NCBI GenBank assembly: GCA_002050235.1
Contig: MWST01000003.1
Coordinates: 1 to 64,000 of the forward strand
Origin: Polyangiaceae bacterium UTPRO1
GTDB taxonomy: Bacteria; Desulfobacterota; Binatia; UTPRO1
DNA length: 64,000 nt
Direction: 5' to 3'
The notes below the pieces were generated by a model. The model saw only the letters and a program-made list of their open reading frames with translations. It had not been told where the DNA came from and ran no database searches. Of the stretch, positions 22,815 through 31,852 are shown piece after piece. Positions within the stretch are counted from its first letter, which is position 1. Each line of letters begins with the position of its first letter. The position numbers and the translations under genes were made by a program.

Positions 22815-24008
22815 CTACGCCTGGACGCGAGCTAACGGGAGTACGGCAAACGCTTCCGCTTCGCAGAGCAGCTCGGGCCGGCAGAGCGGCGCCTCGACCA
22901 GCGCATAGGGAAAGCCATCGAAGCCGCGCCGACGGCAGAGCTCGCGCAGCACTGGTGCATCTGCGGGGCGCTTCACATAGAGCACTGCGGATACCAGATC
23001 GGCGAAGGAAGCTCCCTGACCGGCGAGGAGGGTCTCGATGTTGCGCAGCATACGCTCCCCCTGGGCAGCGACGTCACCGAGGTGGACGGTCCGCCCGGCC
23101 TCGTCGATGCTCGCCGTACCGGAGACATGGAGGGCCACCTTGTTGACTCCGACCACCCGCAGACCGCGCGAGAAATCGGCGCCGTAGCTCCAGGCTTCGT
23201 TGAGCGTCGGTGTCGACATCCTGACGACGGTTAGCCGACGCGGCGAGCGCACTGCCTGCAGGCAGAGCGAGACGTCGTGCATGTCGGGGAACGGCGCTCC
23301 CTGCACGCCGGTGCTCGCCGGCCGCAGGTCGAGTCCCCGGCGCCGGAAGAACTCACGACGCGCGCGGTTCAGCGCATCGTAGTCGCGATCGATGTCGCGC
23401 AAGTGGATCCAGGTGCGGATGACGTCGCCGAACCCCATGCCGCAGCCGGCGAGCAAGCGTTCGGCAGCGTCGAACATGGCGAGCACCTGGGTGAAGGCGT
23501 CGTCGCCGGTACCGTAGATGTTGCTGCTGTAGAGCGACGTCTGCTCGCCGAGGCGAACCACGCGGGCAGCGGAGCGCGCACATCCCGGGCACCGACACGA
23601 CGACTCGGCCGCGACGTCGCGCACCTCCCAGGCGTCGCGCCTGTGAGGGACCACTGCCGTGGCCGCGATCTCGAGCGCTCCCCCGGTCAGCGGTGCCTGC
23701 CCGATGAACGCCGGAGCCGGAGCATCGGCGTCGCGACCGAATTCCGCCAGGACGCGCGCCCGCACGTCGAGCACCTGCGGCAGGTCGCGCCCGATGTCAC
23801 GGACGAAGATCGTCTCGGCGGTCACATCCCGAAACGACGCCTGCTCGTCGACAAGGCGCGTCGCCAACAACCGATAGGCGGCTTCGGCTGCGACGGCCGG
23901 TTCGAGCGACGACGGTACCTCCGGGCGGCAGAGGATCGTCAGCTCGTCGGCCTCCGGTCCAGCGAAGCGCCGGAGGCCAGCCGAGCTGCGACGCGGAGGT
24001 TCTCTCAC
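22815..24008 (-). CDS. Chorismatase-like protein with three RidA/YjgF-type domains
   Basis: Cytoplasmic-looking 397-residue protein without a signal peptide. Three successive segments have the RidA pattern: about 35-120 (DVTAETIFVRDIGRDLPQV ... ALEIAATAVVP), 155-252 (SSNIYGTGDD ... RTWIHLRDIDRDYDALN, ending PASTGVQGAPF) and 285-390 (VSGTASIDEAGRTVHLGDV ... CRPELLCEAEA). The GTASI, PASTG and CRxELLxExEA motifs resemble chorismatases (FkbO/Hyg5/XanB2), which convert chorismate to hydroxybenzoate or dihydroxycyclohexadiene-carboxylate. The RidA deaminase Arg is not evident. The only upstream start is GTG 24008, inside a hairpin loop. Product assignment is by motif similarity only. Confidence 0.65.
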   Translation of the reverse strand: MREPPRRSSAGLRRFAGPEADELTILCRPEVPSSLEPAVAAEAAYRLLATRLVDEQASFRDVTAETIFVRDIGRDLPQVLDVRARVLAEFGRDADAPAPAFIGQAPLTGGALEIAATAVVPHRRDAWEVRDVAAESSCRCPGCARSAARVVRLGEQTSLYSSNIYGTGDDAFTQVLAMFDAAERLLAGCGMGFGDVIRTWIHLRDIDRDYDALNRARREFFRRRGLDLRPASTGVQGAPFPDMHDVSLCLQAVRSPRRLTVVRMSTPTLNEAWSYGADFSRGLRVVGVNKVALHVSGTASIDEAGRTVHLGDVAAQGERMLRNIETLLAGQGASFADLVSAVLYVKRPADAPVLRELCRRRGFDGFPYALVEAPLCRPELLCEAEAFAVLPLARVQA

Positions 24009-24024
24009 CCCCGCGTCGCAGCTC
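23983..24024 (-). promoter_or_regulatory. Perfect 14-bp hairpin enclosing the start of the chorismatase-like gene
   Basis: GAGCTGCGACGCGG (23983-23996) and CCGCGTCGCAGCTC (24011-24024) are exact reverse complements around a 14-base loop. In the minus-strand RNA the GTG start (24006-24008) lies in the loop, and the AGGAG upstream of it is partly in the stem. It also lies 25 bases after the stop of the beta-helix gene. No T-run follows. It may control translation or attenuate read-through. Confidence 0.5.
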
Positions 24025-24048
24025 CTATGACTACTGATCGCGACCGCG

Positions 24049-25236
24049 CTATGGGCACTCGATCCAATTGAGTCCCATATGGTTGAGCGTCAACGCCGAC
24101 TGCGGCGGCAGCGGTATGTTGTCTTTTATGCAGTTGAAGTGGCCGCCGTTCGGCGCGTACGGCGGGTTGGGAAACGCCACCATCCCTATATCGCCGGCAA
24201 GCGCAGCAAATATGCCCCCTGGTGGATTGCCGCCGTTGCCCCCCAGGGAGTTACGTCTGATCATATTGTTGTCCGGCGCCGATTGGGTCACTGGTGGGTT
24301 GCTACCACAGTCGAATCCCGATCCATCCACGGCGATGCACCAGTCGAGTATGGCGACCCCCACGAAGTCGTGGTTCTCGATCACGTTCTTCTCGAGGGTG
24401 ACCCTGTCGACCCCCAGTATCAGGACGCCGACACCCGACGGCAGGGCCGCCGGCATCGACCACGGCGGCGCATTGTTCGGCAGGTTGTTGTTGTAGATGC
24501 GGTTGCTCTTGATGACCCAGTCGCCGTCGCCGCCGACCGGCGGGAGGCCGGCTGCATTCGGATGGTAGAGGCCGACGCCCACTACGTTGTCGTGGATGTC
24601 GTTCTTCTGCACCTTTACTTTCTTGGAGACCGTGATCTCGAGGCCGGTTGGGCTCGTCGCCAGCTCGTTGCCAAGGACGCGGACATCCTCTGACGCCTCG
24701 ACCCACAGCGCTGCGTCCAGCGAGCCGTAGGCCACGTTCTTCTTCACGCTGCCCTTCGCCGAGAGGGTCGGCCAGATACCGACTTCCAGGTTGTTGATCG
24801 ACTCGTTGCCCTCGATCTTGTACTTCTTCACGTGCTTCAGCCAGATGCCGTTGTTCGAGAAGCCCTCGACGGTAAAGCCCGCGATCGTCACCCCGACTAT
24901 ATCCGGATCGCTTACATTGGCGGGCTCGACGACGATGCCGCTCGACTGGCCCGGTCCCGGCAGGATGCGCACCTTGATGCCCTTTTTGAGCTTGCTGGCG
25001 GCGATCAACTTCAGCGGCTTGGTGATGTGGACCGCGGCCCCGGCGGTAGCTGCAGGCTCCGTGTAGTCGCCCGGCATGACCTTGACTGTGTCGCCGGCAT
25101 TCGCGGCGTCGACTGCCGCCTGGATCGAATCGCCGGGGTTCACGATGTGCGTGGCTGCCTCTGCGATTCCGGGAGCCAGTGACGCAGGCAGGCCGATCGC
25201 GAGAGCCAACGCCGAGAGCAAGTGGACTGGCTTCAT
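24049..25236 (-). CDS. Secreted parallel beta-helix repeat protein
   Basis: Exported 395-residue protein with a signal peptide (1-27, ending GIAEAA) and a right-handed parallel beta-helix of the PbH1/NosD type. The first turn contains the typical NPGDSIQAAVDAANAGDTV followed by VMPGDYTE. Repeated strands of the GIxxxxxxxxxIxxN kind run to about residue 330, and the tail has paired cysteines. Such proteins often act as polysaccharide lyases, surface adhesins or structural proteins; no catalytic triad is recognisable. GGAGGA precedes the ATG. Its base composition looks less GC-rich than flanking housekeeping genes. Confidence 0.8.
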   Translation of the reverse strand: MKPVHLLSALALAIGLPASLAPGIAEAATHIVNPGDSIQAAVDAANAGDTVKVMPGDYTEPAATAGAAVHITKPLKLIAASKLKKGIKVRILPGPGQSSGIVVEPANVSDPDIVGVTIAGFTVEGFSNNGIWLKHVKKYKIEGNESINNLEVGIWPTLSAKGSVKKNVAYGSLDAALWVEASEDVRVLGNELATSPTGLEITVSKKVKVQKNDIHDNVVGVGLYHPNAAGLPPVGGDGDWVIKSNRIYNNNLPNNAPPWSMPAALPSGVGVLILGVDRVTLEKNVIENHDFVGVAILDWCIAVDGSGFDCGSNPPVTQSAPDNNMIRRNSLGGNGGNPPGGIFAALAGDIGMVAFPNPPYAPNGGHFNCIKDNIPLPPQSALTLNHMGLNWIECP

Positions 25237-25296
25237 TTGTAGTTCCTCCGGGTGCGGTTCGAGGATACCGCTTGGGGTGGGTGCAGACTGCGGGAC

Positions 25297-25324
25297 TTTA
25301 GACAGTCGGCGGCTACGTAGTCAA
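25297..25324 (-). promoter_or_regulatory. Sigma70-like promoter for the beta-helix gene
   Basis: On the minus strand TTGACT (25319-25324) is followed after 16 bases by TCTAAA (25297-25302), matching 5/6 and 4/6 consensus bases. This gives a leader of about 55 bases to the ATG at 25236. TCTTGACT also occurs upstream of the multihaem gene near 20338-20345. Confidence 0.45.
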
Positions 25325-25447
25325 GACAATTCTGATGCCACGGCACATGCTGCGTGCTTGCGGTCTCGTCGAGCAGCCTGCTCGGGGCCGGTGCGTGCCC
25401 GTCTGCTGCAGCATGAGCTATGGCGTCGCAGCCCGGCCGGAGAGTGC

Positions 25448-26101
25448 CTAGCGCGGTTCCGTCTTCGCGTCGGAGAGTGCGGTGCGGAGGGCGCGCGCCA
25501 CTGCCGCCGGGTCGGGGGCATCGAGGATGGCGCGAACGACGGCGACGCCGCGAGCGCCGGCGCCGCGTACGGCTGCCGCCGTTGCGGCGTCGATGCCGCC
25601 GATGGCGATGACGGGACGTTCCGTGCGCGTCGCGGCCTCGGCGATAGCTGCGACACCGAGCGGGGGGCCGTAGGATGCCTTCGACGGGGTCGGGAACACG
25701 GGGCCGAGGATGACGTAGTCGGCGCCCTCGCCGGCGGCGCGCGCAGCTTCGCCGGCAGCGTGCGTTGAGCGGCCGATCCATGCGCTCGCTCCGAGCAGGC
25801 GGCGCGCGACGGCGATCGGGAACGACGCCGCCGGCAGGTGGATACCGTCGGCGGCGACGGCGAGCGCGACGTCGATGCGGTCGTTGACGAGGAGCGCCGC
25901 GCCGTGGGCGTGCGTGAGCGTCCGCAGCTCGCGGGCCGCGGCGAAGAGCGCGCCGCCGCCGGCGCGTCGGTCGCGGAGCTGGACCGCGTCGACGCCGGCG
26001 GCGAGTGCGGCGGTAACGGCGCCGCGCCGCGCCGCAGCCTCCTCGACGTCGACGATCAGCATCACGCGCGGCGCGCGCACCGTCGCCGCGCCGGCCGTCA
26101 T
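25448..26101 (-). CDS. thiE: Thiamine-phosphate synthase
   Basis: Joins HMP-pyrophosphate and HET-phosphate to give thiamine monophosphate. The 217-residue TIM barrel shows [10 protein letters not shown] (pyrophosphate-binding), [46 protein letters not shown] and [15 protein letters not shown] with [12 protein letters not shown]. The ATG overlaps the thiG stop as ATGA (26098-26101). It is the last gene of a thiS-thiG-thiE run. A TenI-like aminase is the alternative, but the VFPTPSK motif and length fit ThiE. Confidence 0.88.
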   Translation of the reverse strand: MTAGAATVRAPRVMLIVDVEEAAARRGAVTAALAAGVDAVQLRDRRAGGGALFAAARELRTLTHAHGAALLVNDRIDVALAVAADGIHLPAASFPIAVARRLLGASAWIGRSTHAAGEAARAAGEGADYVILGPVFPTPSKASYGPPLGVAAIAEAATRTERPVIAIGGIDAATAAAVRGAGARGVAVVRAILDAPDPAAVARALRTALSDAKTEPR

Positions 26102-26871
26102 TCGATGAGTCCGGTCAGCGGACTCGAGGCGGTGGCGTAGAGCTTGCGAGCGATGCGCCCCGCCTTGAACGCCTTGCGCCCCGCTGCGACCGCGAGCCGC
26201 ATGGCTTCGGCCATGAGGAGCGGGTCGGCGGCGCCGGCGATCGCGGTGTTCATGAGCACGGCGTCACAGCCGAGCTCGAGCGCCACGGCGGCGTCCGATG
26301 CCGTGCCGACGCCGGCGTCGACGATCACCGGCACCTTCGCCTGCTCGAGGATGATGCGCAGGTTGTAGGGGTTGCGGATGCCGAGGCCCGAACCGATAGG
26401 CGCCGCGAGCGGCATGACCGCGGCGCACCCCATTTCTTCGAGGCGCTTGCACGCTACCGGGTCGTCGGTGACGTAGGGCAGCACCCGGAAGCCTTCGGCG
26501 ACTAGCTGTTTCGCCGCCGTGAGCGTCGCCGCGACGTCGGGAAAGAGCGTGCGCTCGTCGCCGATCACCTCGAGCTTCACGAGATCGCCGACGCCGGCGT
26601 CGCGCGCCAGGCGGCAGGTGCGGATGGCGTCCTCGGCGGTATAGCAGCCGGCCGTGTTCGGCAGGATCGTGTAGCGCTTGGGGTCGAGGTGGTCGAGGAG
26701 GTTCGGCGCCTTCGTATCGGTGATGTTCACGCGCCTGACGGCGACAGTGACGATCTCGGCTCCCGAGACCTCGACCGCTTTGCGGGTCTCCTCGAAGTCC
26801 CGGTACTTGCCGGTGCCGACGATGAGACGGGACGTGTAGTGCTTGCCCGCGAGGACGAAAGGATCTTGCAC
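26098..26871 (-). CDS. thiG: Thiazole synthase
   Basis: Forms the thiamine thiazole phosphate from deoxyxylulose phosphate, dehydroglycine and sulfur carried by ThiS. The 257 residues are collinear with Thi[51 protein letters not shown] (catalytic Lys), [32 protein letters not shown] and [20 protein letters not shown]. It is coupled to thiE by a 4-base overlap and lies 23 bases after thiS. No thiH, thiO or thiF is present in the window, so the dehydroglycine source is elsewhere. Confidence 0.96.
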   Translation of the reverse strand: MQDPFVLAGKHYTSRLIVGTGKYRDFEETRKAVEVSGAEIVTVAVRRVNITDTKAPNLLDHLDPKRYTILPNTAGCYTAEDAIRTCRLARDAGVGDLVKLEVIGDERTLFPDVAATLTAAKQLVAEGFRVLPYVTDDPVACKRLEEMGCAAVMPLAAPIGSGLGIRNPYNLRIILEQAKVPVIVDAGVGTASDAAVALELGCDAVLMNTAIAGAADPLLMAEAMRLAVAAGRKAFKAGRIARKLYATASSPLTGLIE

Positions 26872-26894
26872 GGCGTGCTCCTTGGCGCTGCGGC

Positions 26895-27107
26895 TCAGCC
26901 GCCGCCGACGAAATGGACGATCTCGACGCGATCACCGGCGGCGAGGCGGCGCGCCTCGTACGAGCCGCGCGGAATCACCTCTTCGTTGACCTCGACGGCG
27001 ACGCGCGCGGCGGCGACGCCGAGGCGTGCGAGGAGAGCGGCGACCGTCGCCGGCTCCGGCAGCTCGTACGGCTCGCCGTTGACGATGAGAGGCGGTGGTG
27101 ACGACAT
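26895..27107 (-). CDS. thiS: Sulfur carrier protein ThiS
   Basis: Small ubiquitin-fold protein, 70 residues, ending in the diagnostic Gly-Gly (HFVGGG) that is adenylated and thiocarboxylated before donating sulfur to ThiG. It has the usual N-terminal VNGEPYELP and [12 protein letters not shown] segments. The ATG at 27107 has GGAG about 5 bases upstream; the frame is open further upstream but without homology. The position directly before thiG supports the call. I see no TPP riboswitch upstream. Confidence 0.93.
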   Translation of the reverse strand: MSSPPPLIVNGEPYELPEPATVAALLARLGVAAARVAVEVNEEVIPRGSYEARRLAAGDRVEIVHFVGGG

Positions 27108-27237
27108 CGAGCTCCGAGCGTGCCACGTCGGCGCCGCCCGCGCAAAATCCGCTGCGGCGGCGCCGCAACCTTTACAAGGCGCCGACCCTGGGCTACGAGG
27201 TCCGCTCTTCGTTCTCCGACCCGCGACGATACTCCAG

Positions 27238-28356
27238 ATGGGAACCGAGCTGCAGGCGAGGCCGACCGTCGCCGCAATCGACGGGCGCGCGCTCGCCGAC
27301 AACTTTGCCGAGCTCGGACGCATTGCGAGCCCTGCCGGGGTGCTGCCGGTGGTGAAGTCCGACGCCTACGGCCATGGACTGGCGCTCGTCGGCCGCATGT
27401 TGCGCGATGCCGGCGCCGAGCGCTTCGCAGTCGCTACCGCTGCCGAGGGGCGCGAGCTGCGCGCCGCCGGCGTGCAGGGAACGATCGTGGTGCTCGGCGG
27501 CGTTTATCCGGCCGACTACGCGACGGTCGTGGAGTCGCGCCTGGCGCCGGTCGTCTGGGAGGCGGAGACGCCGCGCGCCCTGGCGGCGCTGGCGCGCGCC
27601 GCCGATCGCGTCGTGTCGCTCCACGTGAAGGTCGACACCGGCATGAGCCGGCTCGGCGTCGCCCCGGCGGCCGCGAGCGATCTTCTCGCCGGCCTCGGCA
27701 AGATGGACGGGGTCACGGTCGAAGGGCTGATGACGCACTTCGGCAACGCGGAGAACGTCGACGGACCCGAGACCCGGCGCCAGCTGGCGCGCTTCACCGA
27801 GCTCGTGCGCGCCCTCGAGGCGGCGCGCCTGCGTCCGCGCTTCGTCCATGCGGCGAACAGCGCCGCGACGCTGGTTGCGCCGGAAGCGCGCTTCGACCTG
27901 GTGCGGCCCGGAATCGCGCTCTACGGCGTCCATCCGTCGCTCGAGCTCCGCGACCGGGCGCGGTTGCGGCCGGTGATGCGCTTCGTCACGCGGGTGATCG
28001 CGCTGCGCCGGATCGCGGTCGGCGACGCGGTCGGCTACGGCGCGACCTTCGTGGCCTCGCGTCCGAGTCTCATCGCGACGCTCCCGGTCGGATACGCCGA
28101 CGGCTATCCGCGGGCGCTCTCGAACCGGGCCTGCGTGCGCCTGCGTGGCGCCCGCGTGCCGATCGCCGGGCGCGTCTGTATGGATCAGACCATGATCGAC
28201 GTGACCGACGTTGCGGGGGTCGCGATCGGCGACGAGGTCGAGCTCTGGGGGCGCGACTTGCCGGTAGCGGAGGTCGCGGCGAGCGTCGACACCATTCCCT
28301 ACGAGCTCGTGGCCCGCGTCGGCGCCCGCGTTCCGCGAGTCGCGGCCGAGCAATAG
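27238..28356 (+). CDS. alr: Alanine racemase
   Basis: PLP enzyme that makes D-alanine for peptidoglycan. The 372 residues include the PLP-Lys motif VVKSDAYGHG near the N-terminus, KVDTGMSRLGV, GLMTHFGNAE, the HAANSAAT segment, RPGIALYG, VGYGATFVA, PVGYADGYPRALSN and the C-terminal-domain motif RVCMDQTMIDVT. I place the start at ATG 27238; the frame is open upstream through the thiS region without homology. purH follows 12 bases downstream. Confidence 0.95.
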   Translation: MGTELQARPTVAAIDGRALADNFAELGRIASPAGVLPVVKSDAYGHGLALVGRMLRDAGAERFAVATAAEGRELRAAGVQGTIVVLGGVYPADYATVVESRLAPVVWEAETPRALAALARAADRVVSLHVKVDTGMSRLGVAPAAASDLLAGLGKMDGVTVEGLMTHFGNAENVDGPETRRQLARFTELVRALEAARLRPRFVHAANSAATLVAPEARFDLVRPGIALYGVHPSLELRDRARLRPVMRFVTRVIALRRIAVGDAVGYGATFVASRPSLIATLPVGYADGYPRALSNRACVRLRGARVPIAGRVCMDQTMIDVTDVAGVAIGDEVELWGRDLPVAEVAASVDTIPYELVARVGARVPRVAAEQ

Positions 28357-28368
28357 CAGGAGGCATGC

Positions 28369-29976
28369 ATGGCACGCATCGCGCGCGCGCTCGTGAGCGT
28401 CAGCGACAAGACGGGGCTGGAAGGTCTGGCGCGCGCTCTCGCGGCGCGCGGCGTCGAGATCCTGTCGACGGGGGGGACGGCGAAGGCGCTCGCCGGCTGG
28501 GGCATCGCCGTCACCGCGGTCGGCGACTACACCGGGCAGCCGGAGATCCTCGACGGCCGCGTGAAGACGCTGCACCCGAAGATCCACGGCGGCATCCTCG
28601 GCATCCGCGGTGCTGCGCAGCACCGAGCTGAGATGGAGCGCTTCGCCATCGGTCCGATCGACATGGTGGTGGTAAACCTCTATCCGTTCGAGCAGGTCGT
28701 CGCGCAGCCGAAGACGAAGCTCGCCGAGGCGATCGAGAACATCGACATCGGCGGACCGGCGATGGTGCGCTCGGCGGCGAAGAACCATGCCGACGTGACG
28801 GTCCTGACGGATCCCGGCGATTACGAGGCAGTGATGGCCGAGCTCGCGCGCGACGGTGAAGTGTCGGCGGCGACCAATCGCCGCCTGGCGCAGAAGGCGT
28901 TCGCGCTGACGGCGCGCTACGATGCGGCGATCGCCGACTACCTCGCGACGACGACCGGCGACGAGCGCTTCGCGCCGACCGCGCGGCTCGTCGGCGTCAA
29001 GGTGCAGGACCTGCGCTACGGTGAGAATCCGCACCAGCGGGCGGCGTTCTATCGCGACGCGACCCCCGTCGACGAGCCGTCGGTGACCGGCGCCCGCCAG
29101 CTCCAGGGCAAGGAACTCTCGTTCAACAACCTCGTCGACGCCAACGCCGCGCTCGAGCTGGTGAAGGAGTTCAGAGTGCCGGCGGCGGTCGCGATCAAGC
29201 ACACCAATCCCTGCGGGGTCGCCGTCGCCGCCGAGCTCGTCGACGCCTTCACCAAGGCCCGCGCCTCCGATCCGGTGTCGATCTTCGGCGGCATCGTCGC
29301 CGTGAACCGCGTGCTCGATCGCGCCACGGCCGAGGCGATGCAGGACCTCTTCCTCGAGGTCGTGATCGCGCCGCGTCTCGCGCCCGCGGCCATCGAGGTG
29401 TTCCGGTCGTCGAAGAAGCTAGCCAACGTCCGCGTGCTCTCGCTCGACATGGACGAGGAGGTCGATCTCTTCGAGGCCGCCCGCGAGGCGTGGCGCGGGC
29501 CGGCGGGGCGGAGTCGCGACGTGAAGCGCGTCGTCGGCGGCTTCCTCGTGCAAGACCGGGACCTCGCCGAGGTCGACGTCACCTCCTGCGCGGCGGTGAC
29601 GGCGCGCGCCCCCTCGGCCGACGATCTGGCGGCGCTCGATTTCGCCTGGCGCGTCTGCAAGCACGTGAAGTCGAATGCGATCGTCGTCGCGAGCCGCGAG
29701 CAGGTGCTCGGCGTCGGCGCCGGTCAGATGAGCCGGGTCGACGCGGCCCGCCTGGCCGTCATGCGCGCCGGCCAGGCCGGGCTGGCCACGACCGGCGCCG
29801 TCGCCGCGTCGGATGCGTTCTTCCCGTTCCGCGACGGCCTCGACGTGCTCGCGGCGGCAGGCGTGCGCGCCGTCATCCAGCCCGGCGGCAGCGTTCGCGA
29901 CGGCGAGGTGATCGCCGCGGCCGACGAGCACGGCATGACGATGATCCTGACCGGACAGCGCCACTTCCGGCACTAG
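28369..29976 (+). CDS. purH: Bifunctional AICAR formyltransferase / IMP cyclohydrolase
   Basis: Performs the last two steps of IMP synthesis. The 535 residues comprise an N-terminal cyclohydrolase ([65 protein letters not shown]) and a C-terminal transformylase ([51 protein letters not shown], and a terminal [14 protein letters not shown]). The ribosome site CAGGAGG precedes the ATG. It is the first of a purH-purD-purE series. Confidence 0.97.
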   Translation: MARIARALVSVSDKTGLEGLARALAARGVEILSTGGTAKALAGWGIAVTAVGDYTGQPEILDGRVKTLHPKIHGGILGIRGAAQHRAEMERFAIGPIDMVVVNLYPFEQVVAQPKTKLAEAIENIDIGGPAMVRSAAKNHADVTVLTDPGDYEAVMAELARDGEVSAATNRRLAQKAFALTARYDAAIADYLATTTGDERFAPTARLVGVKVQDLRYGENPHQRAAFYRDATPVDEPSVTGARQLQGKELSFNNLVDANAALELVKEFRVPAAVAIKHTNPCGVAVAAELVDAFTKARASDPVSIFGGIVAVNRVLDRATAEAMQDLFLEVVIAPRLAPAAIEVFRSSKKLANVRVLSLDMDEEVDLFEAAREAWRGPAGRSRDVKRVVGGFLVQDRDLAEVDVTSCAAVTARAPSADDLAALDFAWRVCKHVKSNAIVVASREQVLGVGAGQMSRVDAARLAVMRAGQAGLATTGAVAASDAFFPFRDGLDVLAAAGVRAVIQPGGSVRDGEVIAAADEHGMTMILTGQRHFRH

Positions 29977-29993
29977 GGGCGGACTCCGGGGCC

Positions 29994-31298
29994 ATGCGGA
30001 TCCTGATGGTCGGCGGCGGCGGTCGCGAGCATGCACTGCTCTGGAAGCTGGCGCAGAGCGCGCGGCGGCCGGAGCTCTTCTGCGCCCCGGGCAACGCCGG
30101 CACGGCGGAGCTGGCGGAGAACTGCAACGTCGCCGCCGGCGACATCGCCGGACTCGTCGCGCTCGCCGCGGCCCGCGACGTCGATCTCACCATCGTCGGG
30201 CCCGAGCTGCCGCTCACCGCGGGCATCGTCGATGCGTTCGCCGCCACGGGCCGGCGCATCTTCGGCCCCAGCCGCCGCGCCGCCGAGCTCGAAGGCAGCA
30301 AGGCATTCATGAAGACGCTGCTGGCGCGCCTCGGCGTGCCGACGGCGGCGCACCGCACCTTCGACGACCATGCCGCAGCCCGACGCTACCTCGACGAGAT
30401 CGGCGCGCCGGTGGTGCTCAAAGCCGACGGCCTCGCGGCGGGCAAGGGCGTGCTCGTCTGCGACGACCTCGCAGCCGCGCGCGCCGGCCTCGACGAGATC
30501 ATGGTGCGCCGCGCTTTCGGCGCCGCCGGCGCGCGGGTGGTGATCGAGGAGTTCCTGCCCGGCGAGGAGCTGTCGTTCATGGCGCTCACCGACGGCACCA
30601 CGGTGGTGCCGCTGGCGTCGTCGCAGGACCACAAGCGCGTCGGCGACGGCGACACCGGGCCCAACACCGGCGGCATGGGCGCCTACTCGCCGGCACCGGT
30701 GCTCACGCCGACGCTCGAAGCCGAGGTGATGGAGACGATCGTGCACCCGGTCGTGGCCGGGCTCGCCGCTGCCGGCATCGTCTACCGCGGCGTGCTCTAT
30801 GCCGGACTCATGGTCGTCGACGGCCGGCCGCGGGTGCTCGAGTTCAACGTCCGCTTCGGCGATCCGGAGTGCCAGGTGCTGATGATGCGGCTGCGCTCCG
30901 ATCTCGTCGATCTCGTCGAGGGGGCGGTAACCGGCGGGCTCGCGGGCTGCCGGCCGGCCTGGGATCCGCGTCCGGCGGCGGGGGTCGTGCTCGCCGCCGA
31001 GGGCTATCCCGGAGAGCCGGTGACGGGCGACGTGATCAGCGGCGCCGTCGGCCGGGCGGCTTCTACCGAGCGCGCGCTCTTTCACGCCGGCACCGCCCGC
31101 CGGGGCGCCGCGGTGGTGACGCGCGGCGGCCGGGTGCTCACCGCCTGCGCCCTCGGCGCCGACTTGGCTGGCGCGATCGCCAACGCCTACGAGGTCGTCG
31201 CCAGCGTCGGCTTCCGCGGCATGCACTACCGTAGGGACATCGGACATCGCGCGCTGGCGCGGGCGCAGAGCCCGCCGGCGGCTCGGGAGGGCGAATGA
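29994..31298 (+). CDS. purD: Phosphoribosylamine-glycine ligase (GAR synthetase)
   Basis: ATP-grasp enzyme of purine synthesis. The 434 residues start MRILMVGGGGREHALLWKL and contain the GPELPLTAGIVD segment, SKAFMKTLLARLGVPTA, ATP-grasp KADGLAAGKGVLVC, EEFLPGEELSFMAL, the SQDHKRVGDGDTGPNTGGMG loop and LEFNVRFGDPECQ. The ATG lies 17 bases after purH. The 3' end overlaps purE as ATGA. Confidence 0.97.
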   Translation: MRILMVGGGGREHALLWKLAQSARRPELFCAPGNAGTAELAENCNVAAGDIAGLVALAAARDVDLTIVGPELPLTAGIVDAFAATGRRIFGPSRRAAELEGSKAFMKTLLARLGVPTAAHRTFDDHAAARRYLDEIGAPVVLKADGLAAGKGVLVCDDLAAARAGLDEIMVRRAFGAAGARVVIEEFLPGEELSFMALTDGTTVVPLASSQDHKRVGDGDTGPNTGGMGAYSPAPVLTPTLEAEVMETIVHPVVAGLAAAGIVYRGVLYAGLMVVDGRPRVLEFNVRFGDPECQVLMMRLRSDLVDLVEGAVTGGLAGCRPAWDPRPAAGVVLAAEGYPGEPVTGDVISGAVGRAASTERALFHAGTARRGAAVVTRGGRVLTACALGADLAGAIANAYEVVASVGFRGMHYRRDIGHRALARAQSPPAAREGE

Positions 31299-31852
31299 AG
31301 ACGACCGGGAAGGCGAAGGGGCGGACCAAGAAGGCGCCGGCGGCGGCGCGGGTCGCGATCCTCATGGGGAGCGACAGCGACTGGGGCGTCATGAGCGCGG
31401 CGGCGGACCGTCTCGCGGGCTTCGGCGTCGCGTATGAAGCGCACGTGCTCTCGGCCCATCGGTCGCCGCAGGAGACGGCGCGCTTCGCGCGCGAGGCAAA
31501 GCGGCGCGGCCTCGGTGTCGTCATTTGCGGCGCCGGCGCCGCTGCCCACCTCGCCGGCGCCGTGGCGGCGCAGACGACTCTTCCCGTCCTCGGCGTGCCG
31601 CTCGACGCCTCGGGGCTAGGCGGCCTCGATGCGCTCCTCGCCACCGTGCAGATGCCCGCCGGCATTCCGGTCGGTACGCTCGCCATCGGCAGGGCGGGCG
31701 CCGAGAATGCCGCGATCCTGGCCGTCCAGATCCTGGCCCTCACCGAGCCGGGTCTCGCCGAGGCGCTCGAAGGCTACAAGGCCGGACTCGCGGCGGGCGC
31801 TGCCGAGAAGGACCGGCGGCTCCAGGGCGCGATCGCCAAGCGCGGACGGTGA
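31295..31852 (+). CDS. purE: N5-carboxyaminoimidazole ribonucleotide mutase
   Basis: Class I PurE converts N5-CAIR to CAIR. The 185 residues have a basic N-terminal tail (KTTGKAKGRTKKAPAAA), then MGSDSDWGVM, the AHRSPQ loop with catalytic His, GVVICGAGAAAHLAGAVAA, TLPVLGVPLDASGLGG and VQMPAGIPVGTLAIG. The start overlaps the purD stop by 4 bases. No purK is visible here. The tail is longer than in most PurE proteins but not unprecedented. Confidence 0.95.
   Translation: MKTTGKAKGRTKKAPAAARVAILMGSDSDWGVMSAAADRLAGFGVAYEAHVLSAHRSPQETARFAREAKRRGLGVVICGAGAAAHLAGAVAAQTTLPVLGVPLDASGLGGLDALLATVQMPAGIPVGTLAIGRAGAENAAILAVQILALTEPGLAEALEGYKAGLAAGAAEKDRRLQGAIAKRGR

Noticed and set aside
27108..27237. TPP riboswitch upstream of thiS
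   Set aside because: The CUGAGA and ACCUGAUCUGG signatures are absent from the minus strand between thiS and alr.
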